A stretch of DNA of 64,000 bases from Camelimonas lactis (GCF_004342915.1 NZ_SLWL01000014.1:1-64000), one strand, 5' to 3'. Positions 26,332-35,715 are shown, counted from the stretch's first letter. Numbers and translations: made by a program. The notes: generated by a model not told the origin, from the sequence alone.

Positions 26332-27099
26332 GTGTTTGACTGGTTGGCAAGTCCGGAGGGCTGGGCGGCCCTGCTGACGCTCAGCGCGATGGAAATCGTC
26401 CTTGGCATCGACAACGTTGTCTTCATATCGGTGCTGGTGGCGAAATTGCCAGCCGAACAGGCGGAGCGGGCGCGGCGGCTGGGGCTTGGCATGGCCCTGG
26501 TGTTCCGCGTCGGGCTGCTGTTCGCGCTCACCGCCATCATGAAGCTGACCTATCCGGTGCTGACCATTCTGGGCGAGGAGCTGTCATGGCGCGACATCAT
26601 CCTGATCGTCGGCGGCCTGTTCCTGCTCTACAAGGCGGTGCACGAAATCCACGGCGAGGTCAGCGGCGACGCCCATGAGGACGCACGCGCCGCCGCGCCG
26701 CGCGCCTTTCTGGCGGCGGTGGCCCAGATCGCGGTGATCGACCTGGTGTTCTCCATCGACTCGATCGTCACCGCCATCGGCATGGCCGACGACCTGTCGA
26801 TCATGATCATCGCGGTGATGATCGCCGTGGCGGTGATGTATCTGGCCTCGGGCGTGGTGGCCCGCTTCATTGCCGAAAACCCCACCACCAAGGTGCTGGC
26901 CCTGTCGTTTCTGATGCTGATCGGCGTGTCGCTGGTGGCGGAAGGCGGCGGCTTCCATCTGCCGCGCGGCTACATCTACTCGGCCATGGCTTTCGCCGCG
27001 GTTGTCGAGGCGATCAATGTCTGGTCGCGCCGCAATGGCAAAAAACGCGAGGCGACGCAGATGGATGAGAACGGATCCCAGTCAGGCCCGCCGGCCTGA
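26332..27099 (+). CDS. TerC family integral membrane protein
   Basis: The 255-residue product is a TerC-family membrane protein with about seven spans. It has the family motifs AMEIVLGIDNVVFISVL and VIDLVFSIDSIVTAIGM, whose acidic residues in the membrane are thought to bind metal ions. Family members have been linked to tellurite resistance and to Mn2+/metal export. I chose the GTG at 26332 because a perfect GGAGGT lies four bases upstream and the protein then begins MFDWLASPEGWAALL, as relatives do. An in-frame ATG at 26302 would add ten residues. It lies alone between the divergent UbiH-family gene and a quinone oxidoreductase. Confidence 0.88.
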   Translation: MFDWLASPEGWAALLTLSAMEIVLGIDNVVFISVLVAKLPAEQAERARRLGLGMALVFRVGLLFALTAIMKLTYPVLTILGEELSWRDIILIVGGLFLLYKAVHEIHGEVSGDAHEDARAAAPRAFLAAVAQIAVIDLVFSIDSIVTAIGMADDLSIMIIAVMIAVAVMYLASGVVARFIAENPTTKVLALSFLMLIGVSLVAEGGGFHLPRGYIYSAMAFAAVVEAINVWSRRNGKKREATQMDENGSQSGPPA

Positions 27100-27314
27100 C
27101 CCGGGCAGCGGCCTGTGGGCGCCCCCGAAACAGCCGTGCGCCAGCGTTTTCCGGGGCGCGGCCGTTTCGCGCGCACGGCGCATCCATCCACACGGGTAAC
27201 CGCGGGTAACCGCGCGCCCGGCCGCCGCTCGAAAGGGCTGGCGCAACGTCGCCGCGCCAGCCACATTGCGGAGCCGCACACCGTGTGGCGAAGCAGGGCA
27301 AGGGAGGACATGGC

Positions 27315-28292
27315 ATGCCAAAGGCAATCGTGGTGCACCGGACCGGCGGGCCGGAAGTGCTGGAGCTGGAGGATTTTGATCCAGGCCTGCCAGGCCCGGG
27401 CGAGGTGCGCATCCGCCAGATGGCCATTGGCCTGAACTTCCTCGACACCTACTATCGCAGCGGGCTCTATCCGGCGAAGACGCCGCTGATCCCGGGCGGC
27501 GAGGGCGCCGGCGAGGTCGTCGCGACAGGCGAGGGCGTCGGTGATTTCGCGCCAGGCGACCGCGTCGCCTATGTCTTTCCCCTCGGCGCCTACGCGGAGG
27601 AGCGCAACGTTCCGGCCAGCCATGTGGTGAAACTGCCCGGCGCCATCGACTTCGAGACGGCGGCGGCGGCGATGCTGAAGGGGCTCACCGCCGAATTCCT
27701 GCTGCATCGCACCTTTCCGGTGCAGGCCGGCCAGACCATCCTGTTTCACGCCGCGGCGGGCGGCGTCGGCCTGATCGCCTGTCAGTGGGCCCGTCACCTC
27801 GGCGCCCGGGTCATCGGCACGGTCGGTTCCGACGACAAGGTTCCGCTGGCGCTGGCCCACGGCTGCGACGAGGTAATCCAGTACCGGCGCGAGGACTTCG
27901 TCGCGCGGGTGAAGGAGATCACCGGCGGCAAAAGGTGCGCCGTGGTTTACGATGGCGTCGGCAAGGCGACGTTTCCGGGATCGCTGGACTGCCTCCAGCC
28001 ATTCGGCATGTATGTGAATTTCGGCAACGCCTCCGGCCCCGTGGAGAATGTCTCCATGGTCGACCTCGGCAATCGCGGCTCGCTCTACGCCACCCGGCCA
28101 ACCCTGTTCAGCCACATCTCACGGCGGCCGGTGCTGGAGGCCATGGCGGAGAACCTGTTCAGCGCGTTGGAAAACGGCGTGATTCACGCGCCGGTCAGCG
28201 CCCGCTTCCCGCTATCGCGCGCCGCCGACGCCCACCGGGCGCTGGAAAGCCGCGCCACCACCGGCTCGGCCGTGCTGCTGCCGGACGGCTGA
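27315..28292 (+). CDS. NADPH:quinone oxidoreductase (zeta-crystallin type)
   Basis: The 325-residue product is a zinc-free medium-chain reductase of the quinone oxidoreductase (QOR) subfamily. It has the substrate-domain segment NFLDTYYRSGLYP, then GEGAGEVV, LKGLTAEFLL, and the NADPH-binding AAAGGVGLIACQWARHLGARVIGTVGS. The zinc-ligand cysteines of alcohol dehydrogenases are missing, as expected. The start at 27315 (MPKAIVVHRTGGPEVLE) has AGGGAGG upstream. Earlier in-frame starts are unsupported. The physiological substrate (quinone or enone) is not clear from sequence. Confidence 0.92.
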   Translation: MPKAIVVHRTGGPEVLELEDFDPGLPGPGEVRIRQMAIGLNFLDTYYRSGLYPAKTPLIPGGEGAGEVVATGEGVGDFAPGDRVAYVFPLGAYAEERNVPASHVVKLPGAIDFETAAAAMLKGLTAEFLLHRTFPVQAGQTILFHAAAGGVGLIACQWARHLGARVIGTVGSDDKVPLALAHGCDEVIQYRREDFVARVKEITGGKRCAVVYDGVGKATFPGSLDCLQPFGMYVNFGNASGPVENVSMVDLGNRGSLYATRPTLFSHISRRPVLEAMAENLFSALENGVIHAPVSARFPLSRAADAHRALESRATTGSAVLLPDG

Positions 28293-28513
28293 CGCCACGC
28301 GAAACCCATGTCGTGTCAGGGGCGCGCCGCCCCTGACCCTGGCGGACTGCCGCTTCCTCCGCGCCGCCCGGATGGCCTGGTGGACAAAGGGACAGGGCTG
28401 GCGGGTTGGCGGGCTCTCGGGCGGGCTCTGACAGCCGCTTCATGGCCAGGAAAAGGCCCCGCCGCCGGAGGCCGCGCAAGCCTCTGTTTACCAATCCTGG
28501 CCCATGATGAGCC

Positions 28514-28840
28514 ATGGTCATACGCCGCCGATTCCGCGCCATTCTGCTGCCGCTCGCCCTCTACGCCGTCTCCGGCGCGGTGGTGGGATACTTCTGGATG
28601 CACGCCCACAGCGGCCAGCGCGGTCTTGAGGCCAAGCGGGAGATCAAGGGGCAGATCCTGACCCTGACGGCCGAGCTCAACACGCTGAAGGCGGAGCGCA
28701 CCCATCTGGAGGACCGGATTTCCCGCATGCGCGACGGCTCGGTCGATCGCGACCTGCTGGAGTATCTGGCCCGCAACCGCCTCGGCATGACCCACCCGGA
28801 CGATCTGGTCATCATCACGGGCGGCAATACGGACAACTGA
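28514..28840 (+). CDS. ftsB: Septum formation initiator FtsB/DivIC family protein
   Basis: FtsB is a bitopic division protein that joins FtsL and FtsQ at the septum. The 108-residue product has a short basic cytoplasmic start (MVIRRRFR), one membrane span (about 9-29), a periplasmic coiled coil (about 38-75) and the family segment LLEYLARNRLGMTHPDDLVI. It precedes the pyruvate dehydrogenase genes, a position commonly seen for ftsB in Hyphomicrobiales, but 814 bp separate them. Confidence 0.9.
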   Translation: MVIRRRFRAILLPLALYAVSGAVVGYFWMHAHSGQRGLEAKREIKGQILTLTAELNTLKAERTHLEDRISRMRDGSVDRDLLEYLARNRLGMTHPDDLVIITGGNTDN

Positions 28841-29654
28841 GACAGGGCAAACGCCTGTCGCCAGTCCTGATCCGGTATCTCGCGGGCTGCGCCGCCGCGA
28901 TTCTCCAGAACCGGCCATGACAGACATCTCCGGTCCACGAACCCGCCTTCGCCTGACGTCGCCAGCCGGCCCAGCGGCGGCGGCTCGCCAATGGAAGCGG
29001 GCGAAACGCTGCGCCGGCTCCCACATGCTGGCGGCCTTGCGGACCACGAGCCTGAAGCAGTGGACCGGGCCAGAGGCGCCCAGGCCAACGCGCGTGCATC
29101 TGCGCATAACCGCAGCCAGAGAAGGCGTCGCGAAGTGACTTTCCGCGACAGCGCGGGCGCCAGCTTCACCCTTCGCTGTCTGCCGCCGCCGCCGGGGCAG
29201 GAATTCTCTGTCAAGCCGCCGGATTGACGTCCGGTACGGATCAGTTGAACCTGCTGGCCGTGTCGCGACGGCGAGTCAGCGATCCGCGCGCCCTTTTTCT
29301 GGTGGATCATCCCGCCCGCGCCCACAAATGAGGATTTGCGTCGGAGCCCGGCGCGATTTCCTTGGCTTGCGCTCGCATCATATTAAACTTTAGTATAATG
29401 CGAACACGACGCCCGAACCGGAAGCGCCCCATCGCATCCGGTTTTGGTGAAGCCCGAGTGGCGCTTGAGCTTTGCAGGTCGCGGATGCATCAGCATGTTC
29501 GCGATCTGGTATGAAGGTCCGGGATTTGGCTTCACAGAAGCCAGACGCCGCCCCGATCAATGCCTGGGCCCGGCGACGCAGACCCTGAAAAAAGGGACGC
29601 GCCGGAGCGGACAGGGGACGGCGGCCAGGCGTCGCCGGTTAACCAGAGGCCGTA
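28841..29654. other. Long non-coding stretch upstream of pdhA
   Basis: This 814-bp gap is the largest between genes in the window. I see no supported coding frame. Its 3' third holds an AT-rich promoter-like patch (29380-29400) and a short hairpin just after it, AACCGGA (29416-29422) with TCCGGTT (29437-29443) followed by TT. It is probably the control region and leader of the pyruvate dehydrogenase genes. An unrecognised small RNA is possible. Confidence 0.5.
29394..29399 (+). promoter_or_regulatory. Candidate -10 element of the pdh promoter
   Basis: TATAAT is an exact -10 consensus in an unusually AT-rich patch about 255 bp before pdhA. No good -35 sits at 17 bp. The nearest, TTGCGC at 29368-29373, is 20 bp away, so the assignment is tentative. 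Confidence 0.3.
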
Positions 29655-30785
29655 ATGACGAAGAAACCCGCTTCCGCCAGTTCTTCCGCAAACGCGACCG
29701 CCGCCCGGTCCACCGCCCGAACCAGAGGCGGACGACGGGCTCCCGCCGCCGCCCGCAAGACCGCCGATCCTGAGGCGGCGGAGATCAAGGCGGCGGCGCC
29801 TCCGGCTCTCAGCCGCGACGAGGAGCTGGACGCCTATCGCATCATGTTGCTGATCCGCCGTTTCGAGGAGAAGGCGGGCCAGATGTACGGCATGGGCCTC
29901 ATCGGCGGCTTCTGCCATCTCTACATCGGCCAGGAGGCGGTCGTCGTCGGCATGCACATGGCGACAAAAGAGGGCGACCAGAATATCACCGGCTACCGCG
30001 ACCACGGCCACATGCTGGTCATGGGCATGGACCCCAAGGGGGTGATGGCGGAGCTGACGGGGCGCAGGGGCGGCTATTCCAAAGGGAAAGGCGGCTCCAT
30101 GCACATGTTCTCGACGGAGAAGAAATTTTACGGCGGTCACGGCATCGTCGGCGCCCAGGTGCCGATCGGCGCCGGCATCGCCTTCGCCAACCGTTACAAG
30201 AACAATGACGCCGTCTGCCTCGCCTATTTCGGCGACGGCGCCGCCAACCAGGGCCAGGTCTACGAGACCTTCAACATGGCGGAGCTCTGGAAGCTCCCGG
30301 TGGTGTTCATCATCGAAAACAACCGTTACGCCATGGGCACCTCCGTGAACCGCGCCTCGGCCCAGACTGATTTCTCGAAACGCGGCGCCTCGTTCAACAT
30401 TCCCGGCGAGCAGGTTGACGGCATGGACATCCGCGCCGTGAAAGAGGCCGGCGAACGGGCGATCGCCTGGGCCCGCGACGGCAAGGGGCCGTATATCCTC
30501 GAAATGCAGACCTACCGCTATCGCGGCCACTCCATGTCCGATCCGGCCAAATACCGGACCCGCGACGAGGTCGAGAAGATGCGGACCGAGCATGACGCCA
30601 TCGAGCAGACGCGCCAGCGGCTGCTGGGCGAGCACGGCGTCTCCGGGGACGACCTGAAGAAAATCGACGCTGACATCCGGCGCATCGTCAACGAGGCCGC
30701 CGATTTCGCCACCCACGATCCGGAGCCGGATCCGTCCGAACTGTGGACCGACGTGACCTTGCCTCACGACGGCCCGCGCGCCTGA
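29655..30785 (+). CDS. pdhA: Pyruvate dehydrogenase E1 component, alpha subunit
   Basis: PdhA with PdhB forms the thiamine-diphosphate E1 enzyme that decarboxylates pyruvate and reductively acetylates the lipoyl groups of E2. The 376-residue product has an Ala/Arg-rich N-terminal tail (about 1-45), common in alphaproteobacterial PdhA, then the heterotetrameric E1-alpha fold. The ThDP motif GDGAANQGQVYETFNMA is seen with its GDG and closing N, as are FCHLYIGQEAV, GYRDHGH and the regulatory-loop region YRYRGHSMSDPAKYR. It heads pdhA-pdhB-pdhC-lpd. Confidence 0.97.
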   Translation: MTKKPASASSSANATAARSTARTRGGRRAPAAARKTADPEAAEIKAAAPPALSRDEELDAYRIMLLIRRFEEKAGQMYGMGLIGGFCHLYIGQEAVVVGMHMATKEGDQNITGYRDHGHMLVMGMDPKGVMAELTGRRGGYSKGKGGSMHMFSTEKKFYGGHGIVGAQVPIGAGIAFANRYKNNDAVCLAYFGDGAANQGQVYETFNMAELWKLPVVFIIENNRYAMGTSVNRASAQTDFSKRGASFNIPGEQVDGMDIRAVKEAGERAIAWARDGKGPYILEMQTYRYRGHSMSDPAKYRTRDEVEKMRTEHDAIEQTRQRLLGEHGVSGDDLKKIDADIRRIVNEAADFATHDPEPDPSELWTDVTLPHDGPRA

Positions 30786-30848
30786 GACGAGCAGCGGCCG
30801 CCTCCCGGTATGGCGGCTCCCGGCAGCCCATTTGATCGAGCCAGACAC

Positions 30849-32255
30849 ATGCCCACAGACGTATTGATGCCAGCGTTGTCCCCCACGATGGAAGAAGGCA
30901 AGCTGAGCCGTTGGCTGAAGAAGGAAGGCGACGCCGTCCGCTCGGGCGACGTCATCGCCGAGATTGAAACCGACAAGGCCACCATGGAAGTGGAGGCGGT
31001 CGATGAGGGCGTGCTGGCCAGGATCCTGGTGCCGGAAGGCGCCGAAGGCGTGAAGGTCAACACTCCCATCGCCGTCATCGCCGCCGAGGGGGAGGATGCG
31101 TCCGCCGCGGCGAAACAGGCGGCAACCGCGAAAGCGGAAGCGCCGGCCAACGCCGGGAGCGCGGAAGCCGCGAAGCCCGACGCCGCCGAAGCTGAAGCGC
31201 CCGGGAGCGATGTGGTGCCGCGCCGCCCGGCCGAGCCGGTTCAGGCGGAAACCGAACTGCCGGAGGGGGTGAAAACCGTCACCATCACGGTGCGCGAGGC
31301 CCTGCGCGACGCCATGGCCGAGGAAATGCGGCTGAACGAAAACGTCTTCGTCATGGGCGAAGAGGTGGCGGAATACCAGGGCGCCTACAAGGTGACCCAG
31401 GGCCTGTTGCAGGAATTCGGCGCGCGGCGCGTGGTCGACACGCCGATCACCGAGCACGGCTTCGCCGGCCTCGGCGTCGGCGCCGCCTTCGCCGGCCTGC
31501 GGCCCATCGTCGAGTTCATGACCTTCAACTTCGCCATGCAGGCGATTGACCACATCATCAATTCGGCGGCCAAGACCCTGTACATGTCAGGCGGCCAGAT
31601 TTCCTGCCCGATCGTTTTCCGTGGCCCCAACGGCGCGGCGGCGCGCGTCGCCGCCCAGCACAGCCAGGACTACAGCTCCTGGTACAGCCACGTGCCTGGC
31701 CTGACGGTGATCGCCCCCTTCACGGCGGCCGACGCCAAGGGCCTGCTCAAGGCGGCGATCCGCAGCCCCAATCCGGTCGTGTTCCTTGAAAACGAGATTC
31801 TCTACGGCCAGTCGTTCCCGGTGCCGGACGTCGAGGACTGGATCGTGCCGATCGGCAAGGCGCGCATCGCCCGCCCGGGCGAACATGTCACCATCGTCGC
31901 CTGGTCACACGCCATGATTTACGCCCTGGAGGCCGCTGAAACCCTGGCCGGAGACGGCATTGAGGCGGAAGTCATCGACCTGCGCACCCTGCGCCCGCTC
32001 GACGCCGAAACCATCGTGACTTCGGTGCGCAAGACCGGCCGCTGCGTGGTGGTGGAGGAGGGCTGGCCCCAGGCCGGCATGGGGGCGGAAATCTCCGCCC
32101 GCATCATGGAAGAGGCGTTCGACTACCTTGACGCCCCGGTGGCGCGCGTTTCCGGCAAGGACGTGCCGATGCCCTACGCCGCCAACCTGGAAAAGCTCGC
32201 CCTGCCGTCCGCTGCGGAGGTCGTCGAAGCGGCCCGCGCTGTCTGCTATCGCTGA
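30849..32255 (+). CDS. pdhB: Pyruvate dehydrogenase E1 component, beta subunit with N-terminal lipoyl domain
   Basis: The 468-residue product combines a lipoyl domain (about 1-78, lipoyl-lysine in [13 protein letters not shown]) with an Ala/Glu/Pro linker (about 80-140) and the E1-beta transketolase domain. Motifs in the latter include [50 protein letters not shown] and the C-terminal [14 protein letters not shown] lipoyl domain fused to E1-beta is characteristic of alphaproteobacterial complexes. The ATG at 30849 places the lipoyl domain at the N-terminus. The lipoyl-coding DNA is nearly identical to that of pdhC downstream. Confidence 0.97.
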   Translation: MPTDVLMPALSPTMEEGKLSRWLKKEGDAVRSGDVIAEIETDKATMEVEAVDEGVLARILVPEGAEGVKVNTPIAVIAAEGEDASAAAKQAATAKAEAPANAGSAEAAKPDAAEAEAPGSDVVPRRPAEPVQAETELPEGVKTVTITVREALRDAMAEEMRLNENVFVMGEEVAEYQGAYKVTQGLLQEFGARRVVDTPITEHGFAGLGVGAAFAGLRPIVEFMTFNFAMQAIDHIINSAAKTLYMSGGQISCPIVFRGPNGAAARVAAQHSQDYSSWYSHVPGLTVIAPFTAADAKGLLKAAIRSPNPVVFLENEILYGQSFPVPDVEDWIVPIGKARIARPGEHVTIVAWSHAMIYALEAAETLAGDGIEAEVIDLRTLRPLDAETIVTSVRKTGRCVVVEEGWPQAGMGAEISARIMEEAFDYLDAPVARVSGKDVPMPYAANLEKLALPSAAEVVEAARAVCYR

Positions 32256-32267
32256 GGAGGCCTGCGC

Positions 32268-33623
32268 ATGCCGACCAATGTCCTGATGCCCGCGCTCTCG
32301 CCGACGATGGAAAAAGGCAAGCTGAGCCGCTGGCTGAAGAAGGAAGGCGACGCCGTCCGTTCCGGCGACGTCATCGCCGAGATCGAGACCGACAAGGCCA
32401 CCATGGAGGTGGAGGCGGTCGATGAGGGCGTGCTGGCGAAAATTCTCGTCGCCGAAGGCACGGAAGACGTGCCGGTGAACGATGTCATCGCCATTATCGC
32501 GGAAGAGGGTGAGGACGTGGCCGCCGCGCCAAAGGCGCCGGAGCAGAAGGCGAAAGCGCCGGAGAGCGCGAAGGCCGGAGAGCAGGGCAAGGCTGAGAAG
32601 CAGGCCGATCAACCCGCCGCCGCGAAGCAGTCAGCGGCTGCGCCCACCAGGACGGCGCCTGCCGGCGCGGACCAACCAGCTCCAGGCCACGACGGCAAGC
32701 GCGTTTTCGCCTCGCCGCTGGCCCGCCGCCTCGCGAAGGAGGCGGGCCTCGATCTCGCTGGCCTGACGGGGTCCGGTCCGCGTGGCCGCATCGTCGAACG
32801 TGACGTGCTGGAGGCGAAGCAGGCAGGCGGCGCGCGACCTGCGGCGTCCACAACCGCCGCGGCGCCGGCCTTGGCGGGCGGGCCCGATGGAGCGGCGGTG
32901 CGCGCCATGTTCGCGCCGGACAGCTTCGAGGAAATCCCCCTCGACGGCATGCGCAAGACCATTGCGCGCCGGCTGGTCGAATCCAAACAGAGCGTGCCGC
33001 ATTTCTATCTGACGGTGGATTGCGAGATCGACGCGCTGCTGGCCCTGCGCGCCGACATCAATGGCGCGGCTCCGAAGGGAGAGGATGGCAAGCCGGCCTG
33101 GAAGGTCTCGGTCAACGACCTGGTGGTGAAGGCCTTCGCCGCCGCCCTGCGCCGCACGCCGGACGCCAACGTCTCCTTCGCGGGCGACGCCATCCTGCGC
33201 CACAAAACGGTGGACGTGGGCGTGGCGGTGTCGATCCCGGGCGGCCTGCTGACGCCGGTGATCCGCAACGCCGACGCCAAGAGCATTTCCGTGATTTCGC
33301 AGGAGGTGCGCGATCTGGCGGCGCGGGCGCAGAACCGTCGCCTGAAGCCGGAGGAATACACCGGCGGCGCGGCGGCGGTGTCGAACCTCGGCATGTACGG
33401 CGTGCGCGAGTTCGCCGCTGTCATCAATCCGCCGCACGCCACCATCCTGGCGGTGGGCGAGGGCCAGCAGCGCGTCATTGTCCGCGACGGCCAGCCGGCG
33501 GTGGCGACGATGATGACGGTGACCCTGTCGGTGGATCACCGCGCCGTTGACGGCGTGCTGGGCGCGCAACTGTTGCAGGCGTTCCGGGCGCTGGTCGAGA
33601 AACCGGCGGCCATTCTGGCGTGA
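32268..33623 (+). CDS. pdhC: Pyruvate dehydrogenase E2, dihydrolipoamide acetyltransferase
   Basis: E2 is the core of the complex. It passes the acetyl group from its swinging lipoyl arm to CoA. The 451-residue product has one lipoyl domain (about 1-78, [11 protein letters not shown]), a Lys/Glu/Ala-rich linker, the peripheral-subunit-binding domain (about 145-180, FASPLARRLAKEAGLDL and GSGPRGRIVERDV), and the acyltransferase domain ending with the catalytic DHRAVDG near the C-terminus. It follows pdhB by 12 bp with GAGGAG in the gap. A hairpin with a T run lies right after the stop, before lpd. Confidence 0.97.
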   Translation: MPTNVLMPALSPTMEKGKLSRWLKKEGDAVRSGDVIAEIETDKATMEVEAVDEGVLAKILVAEGTEDVPVNDVIAIIAEEGEDVAAAPKAPEQKAKAPESAKAGEQGKAEKQADQPAAAKQSAAAPTRTAPAGADQPAPGHDGKRVFASPLARRLAKEAGLDLAGLTGSGPRGRIVERDVLEAKQAGGARPAASTTAAAPALAGGPDGAAVRAMFAPDSFEEIPLDGMRKTIARRLVESKQSVPHFYLTVDCEIDALLALRADINGAAPKGEDGKPAWKVSVNDLVVKAFAAALRRTPDANVSFAGDAILRHKTVDVGVAVSIPGGLLTPVIRNADAKSISVISQEVRDLAARAQNRRLKPEEYTGGAAAVSNLGMYGVREFAAVINPPHATILAVGEGQQRVIVRDGQPAVATMMTVTLSVDHRAVDGVLGAQLLQAFRALVEKPAAILA

Positions 33624-33629
33624 GATTGC

Positions 33630-33653
33630 GGCCGGATCCCTGATCCGGCCTTT
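33630..33653 (+). terminator. Hairpin with short T run between pdhC and lpd
   Basis: GGCCGGATC (33630-33638) pairs perfectly with GATCCGGCC (33642-33650) across a 3-base loop and is followed by TTT. It begins 7 bp after the pdhC stop. It could be a partial terminator that lowers lpd expression relative to E1/E2, or an RNA-processing or stability element. Confidence 0.55.
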
Positions 33654-33692
33654 CCGCCTGCGGGCGCGAGCATCCGGCGTGAAAGCGAAACC

Positions 33693-35147
33693 ATGGCAGA
33701 AACTTACGACATCATCGTCATTGGCTCCGGCCCGGGCGGCTACGTCACGGCGATCCGGGCGGCGCAGCTGGGCTTCCGCACCGCCATTGTCGAGCGCGAG
33801 CATCTGGGCGGCATCTGCCTGAACTGGGGCTGCATCCCCACCAAGGCATTGCTGCGCTCGGCCGAAATCCATCACTACATGGAGCGGGCGGAGGATTATG
33901 GCCTGAGCGCCGGCAAGCCCGGTTTCGACATCGGCAAGATCGTCGCCCGTTCGCGCGGCGTCTCGCGCCAGCTCAACACGGGCGTGGGCTTCCTGCTGAA
34001 AAAGAACAAGGTCGATGTCATCTGGGGCGAGGCGACGCTCACCCGCGCCGCCGCCAGCGGCAAGCCGGCGGCCATCACCGTCAAACCCACGCAGAAGAAG
34101 GCCATGCAGCCGCAGCCGCCGGAGCCGAAAGGCGTGTCCGGCCCGGGTGAATACGAAGCGAAGCACGTCATCCTCGCCACCGGCGCGCGCCCACGGGTGC
34201 TGCCGGGCCAGGAGCCGGACGGCAAGCTGGTCTGGACCTATTTCGAGGCCATGGTGCCGCCCGTGCTGCCGAAATCGCTGCTGGTCATCGGCTCCGGCGC
34301 CATAGGCATCGAATTCGCCTCGTTCTACCGCGCCTTCGGAACCGAGGTGACCGTCGTCGAAGTGCTGCCGCAGATCCTGCCGGTGGAGGATGCCGAGATT
34401 GCCGCGCTGGCGCGCAAGCGGCTGGAAAAGCGCGGGATAAAATTCCTGACGGGAGCGAAAGTCACCGGCCTCGACCGCAGGAAGGACAGCGTCATCGCCA
34501 CCATCGACGATGGCAGGACGCAGCAGAAAATCGAGGTCTCCCGTGTGCTCGCCGCGGTTGGCGTCGTCGGCAATATCGAGAATTTGGGCCTGGAGAAGCT
34601 GGGCGTGAAGACCGAGCGGGGCTGCGTCGTCACCGACGGTCTCGGTCGCACCAATGTGCCCGGCGTTTACGCCATCGGCGACGTCGCCGGCCCGCCGATG
34701 CTGGCGCACAAGGCCGAGCATGAGGGCGTGCTGTGCGTGGAAGCCATCAAGGGCCTGCCGGCTCACGCCATGGAGAAAACCCGGATTCCAGGCTGCACCT
34801 ATTGCGATCCGCAGGTGGCCTCCGTCGGCCTCACCGAGGCGAAGGCAAAGGAAGCCGGCCATGACATCCGCGTTGGCCGCTTCCCGTTCATCGGCAATGG
34901 CAAGGCCATCGCGCTGGGCGAGCCGGAGGGGCTGGTCAAAACCATTTTCGAGAAATCCACCGGCAAGCTGCTGGGCGCGCATATGGTTGGCGCCGAGGTG
35001 ACGGAACTGATTCACAGTTTCGTCGTCGCCATGAATCTGGAGACGACGGAGGAGGACCTGATCGCCTCGGTGTTCCCGCATCCGACCCTGTCCGAAACCA
35101 TCCACGAAAGCGTGCTCGACGCCTGGGGGCGGGCGATCCACATCTGA
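33693..35147 (+). CDS. lpdA: Dihydrolipoyl dehydrogenase (E3)
   Basis: E3 re-oxidises the dihydrolipoyl arm of E2 and passes electrons to NAD+. The 484-residue product has the FAD-binding GSGPGGYVTAIRAAQLG, the redox-active disulfide in GICLNWGCIPTKALL, and the NAD-binding GSGAIGIEFASFYRAFG. The C-terminal dimer motif HPTLSETIHES carries the catalytic His-Glu pair. A Lys/Pro/Gln-rich insertion (about 130-153, around TQKKAMQPQPPEPKG) precedes ATGARPRVLPG and makes the protein slightly longer than enterobacterial E3. It closes the pdh gene run. Confidence 0.97.
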   Translation: MAETYDIIVIGSGPGGYVTAIRAAQLGFRTAIVEREHLGGICLNWGCIPTKALLRSAEIHHYMERAEDYGLSAGKPGFDIGKIVARSRGVSRQLNTGVGFLLKKNKVDVIWGEATLTRAAASGKPAAITVKPTQKKAMQPQPPEPKGVSGPGEYEAKHVILATGARPRVLPGQEPDGKLVWTYFEAMVPPVLPKSLLVIGSGAIGIEFASFYRAFGTEVTVVEVLPQILPVEDAEIAALARKRLEKRGIKFLTGAKVTGLDRRKDSVIATIDDGRTQQKIEVSRVLAAVGVVGNIENLGLEKLGVKTERGCVVTDGLGRTNVPGVYAIGDVAGPPMLAHKAEHEGVLCVEAIKGLPAHAMEKTRIPGCTYCDPQVASVGLTEAKAKEAGHDIRVGRFPFIGNGKAIALGEPEGLVKTIFEKSTGKLLGAHMVGAEVTELIHSFVVAMNLETTEEDLIASVFPHPTLSETIHESVLDAWGRAIHI

Positions 35148-35351
35148 CGGGGCGATCCGGGGGCCTGCGGCGGCTCCGTGCTGTGGCCTGGCGGGCGCGT
35201 CCCGTTCAAATCTCGCGCAAGACCCGGCTTGCGACTTGAACGCCGGGCCCGCCGGGGTTCTGCTCGGGATTGTCGGCCGTTCAGGCGATTCCGCCCGGTA
35301 CGGAAGCCGGGCCACGTCGGGGAACGAAAGCGTTCCGAACAGGAGAGCAGC

Positions 35352-35633
35352 ATGGAAACACAGGTCTATGGCGCCCTCGGGCAACCTGGCGTGGGCTTCA
35401 TCATGGCGATTATCGTCGGCGCGCTCGCGGGCTGGATCGCCGAGAAGGTCACCAACGCCAACATGGGGTTCTTCTCGAACATCCTGATGGGCATTATCGG
35501 CGGCGTGGTTGGCAATTTCCTTGCGCGCCAGCTCGGCATGATGGTCTACGGCTTCTGGGCCAATCTGGTATCGGCCATCGTCGGCGCGGTGATCATTATC
35601 TGGGCCTACCGCGCCATTCGCGGGCAGTCATAA
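35352..35633 (+). CDS. GlsB/YeaQ/YmgE family small membrane protein
   Basis: The 93-residue product has three predicted spans with the family's glycine-rich pattern (IVGALAGWIAEKV, NILMGIIGGVVGNFLARQL, SAIVGAVIIIWAYRAIRG). Members are described as transglycosylase-associated or stress-related membrane proteins of uncertain biochemical role. The start at 35352 has AGGAGAG upstream. A frame reaching back to 35178 has no family similarity. It sits between lpd and lipA in the same orientation. Confidence 0.85.
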   Translation: METQVYGALGQPGVGFIMAIIVGALAGWIAEKVTNANMGFFSNILMGIIGGVVGNFLARQLGMMVYGFWANLVSAIVGAVIIIWAYRAIRGQS

Positions 35634-35688
35634 CCGCCCCACAAGCCCGGCGGCGGTTGAAACGCCCCGCCGCCAGGGCCAGATGAGA

Positions 35689-35715
35689 GCATCGACGCCA
35701 TAAAAACGTCGATGC
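35689..35715. repeat. 9-bp-stem hairpin upstream of lipA
   Basis: GCATCGACG (35689-35697) and CGTCGATGC (35707-35715) form a perfect inverted repeat around a 9-base A-rich loop, between the GlsB-family gene and lipA. There is no T run after it. It may be a regulatory or mRNA-processing structure. Confidence 0.4.

Noticed and set aside
29416-29443. Rho-independent terminator in the pdh leader
   Set aside because: The stem is only 7 bp with a 14-base loop and few T residues. I keep it only as a possible leader structure.
35178-35351. N-terminal extension of the GlsB-family protein
   Set aside because: The strong AGGAGAG site and the family N-terminus at 35352 favour the shorter protein.
32631-35384. 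Long open minus-strand frame (about 900 codons) across pdhC and lpd
   Set aside because: Complement of two well-supported genes. Low-complexity His/Arg/Gln composition and no recognisable motif.
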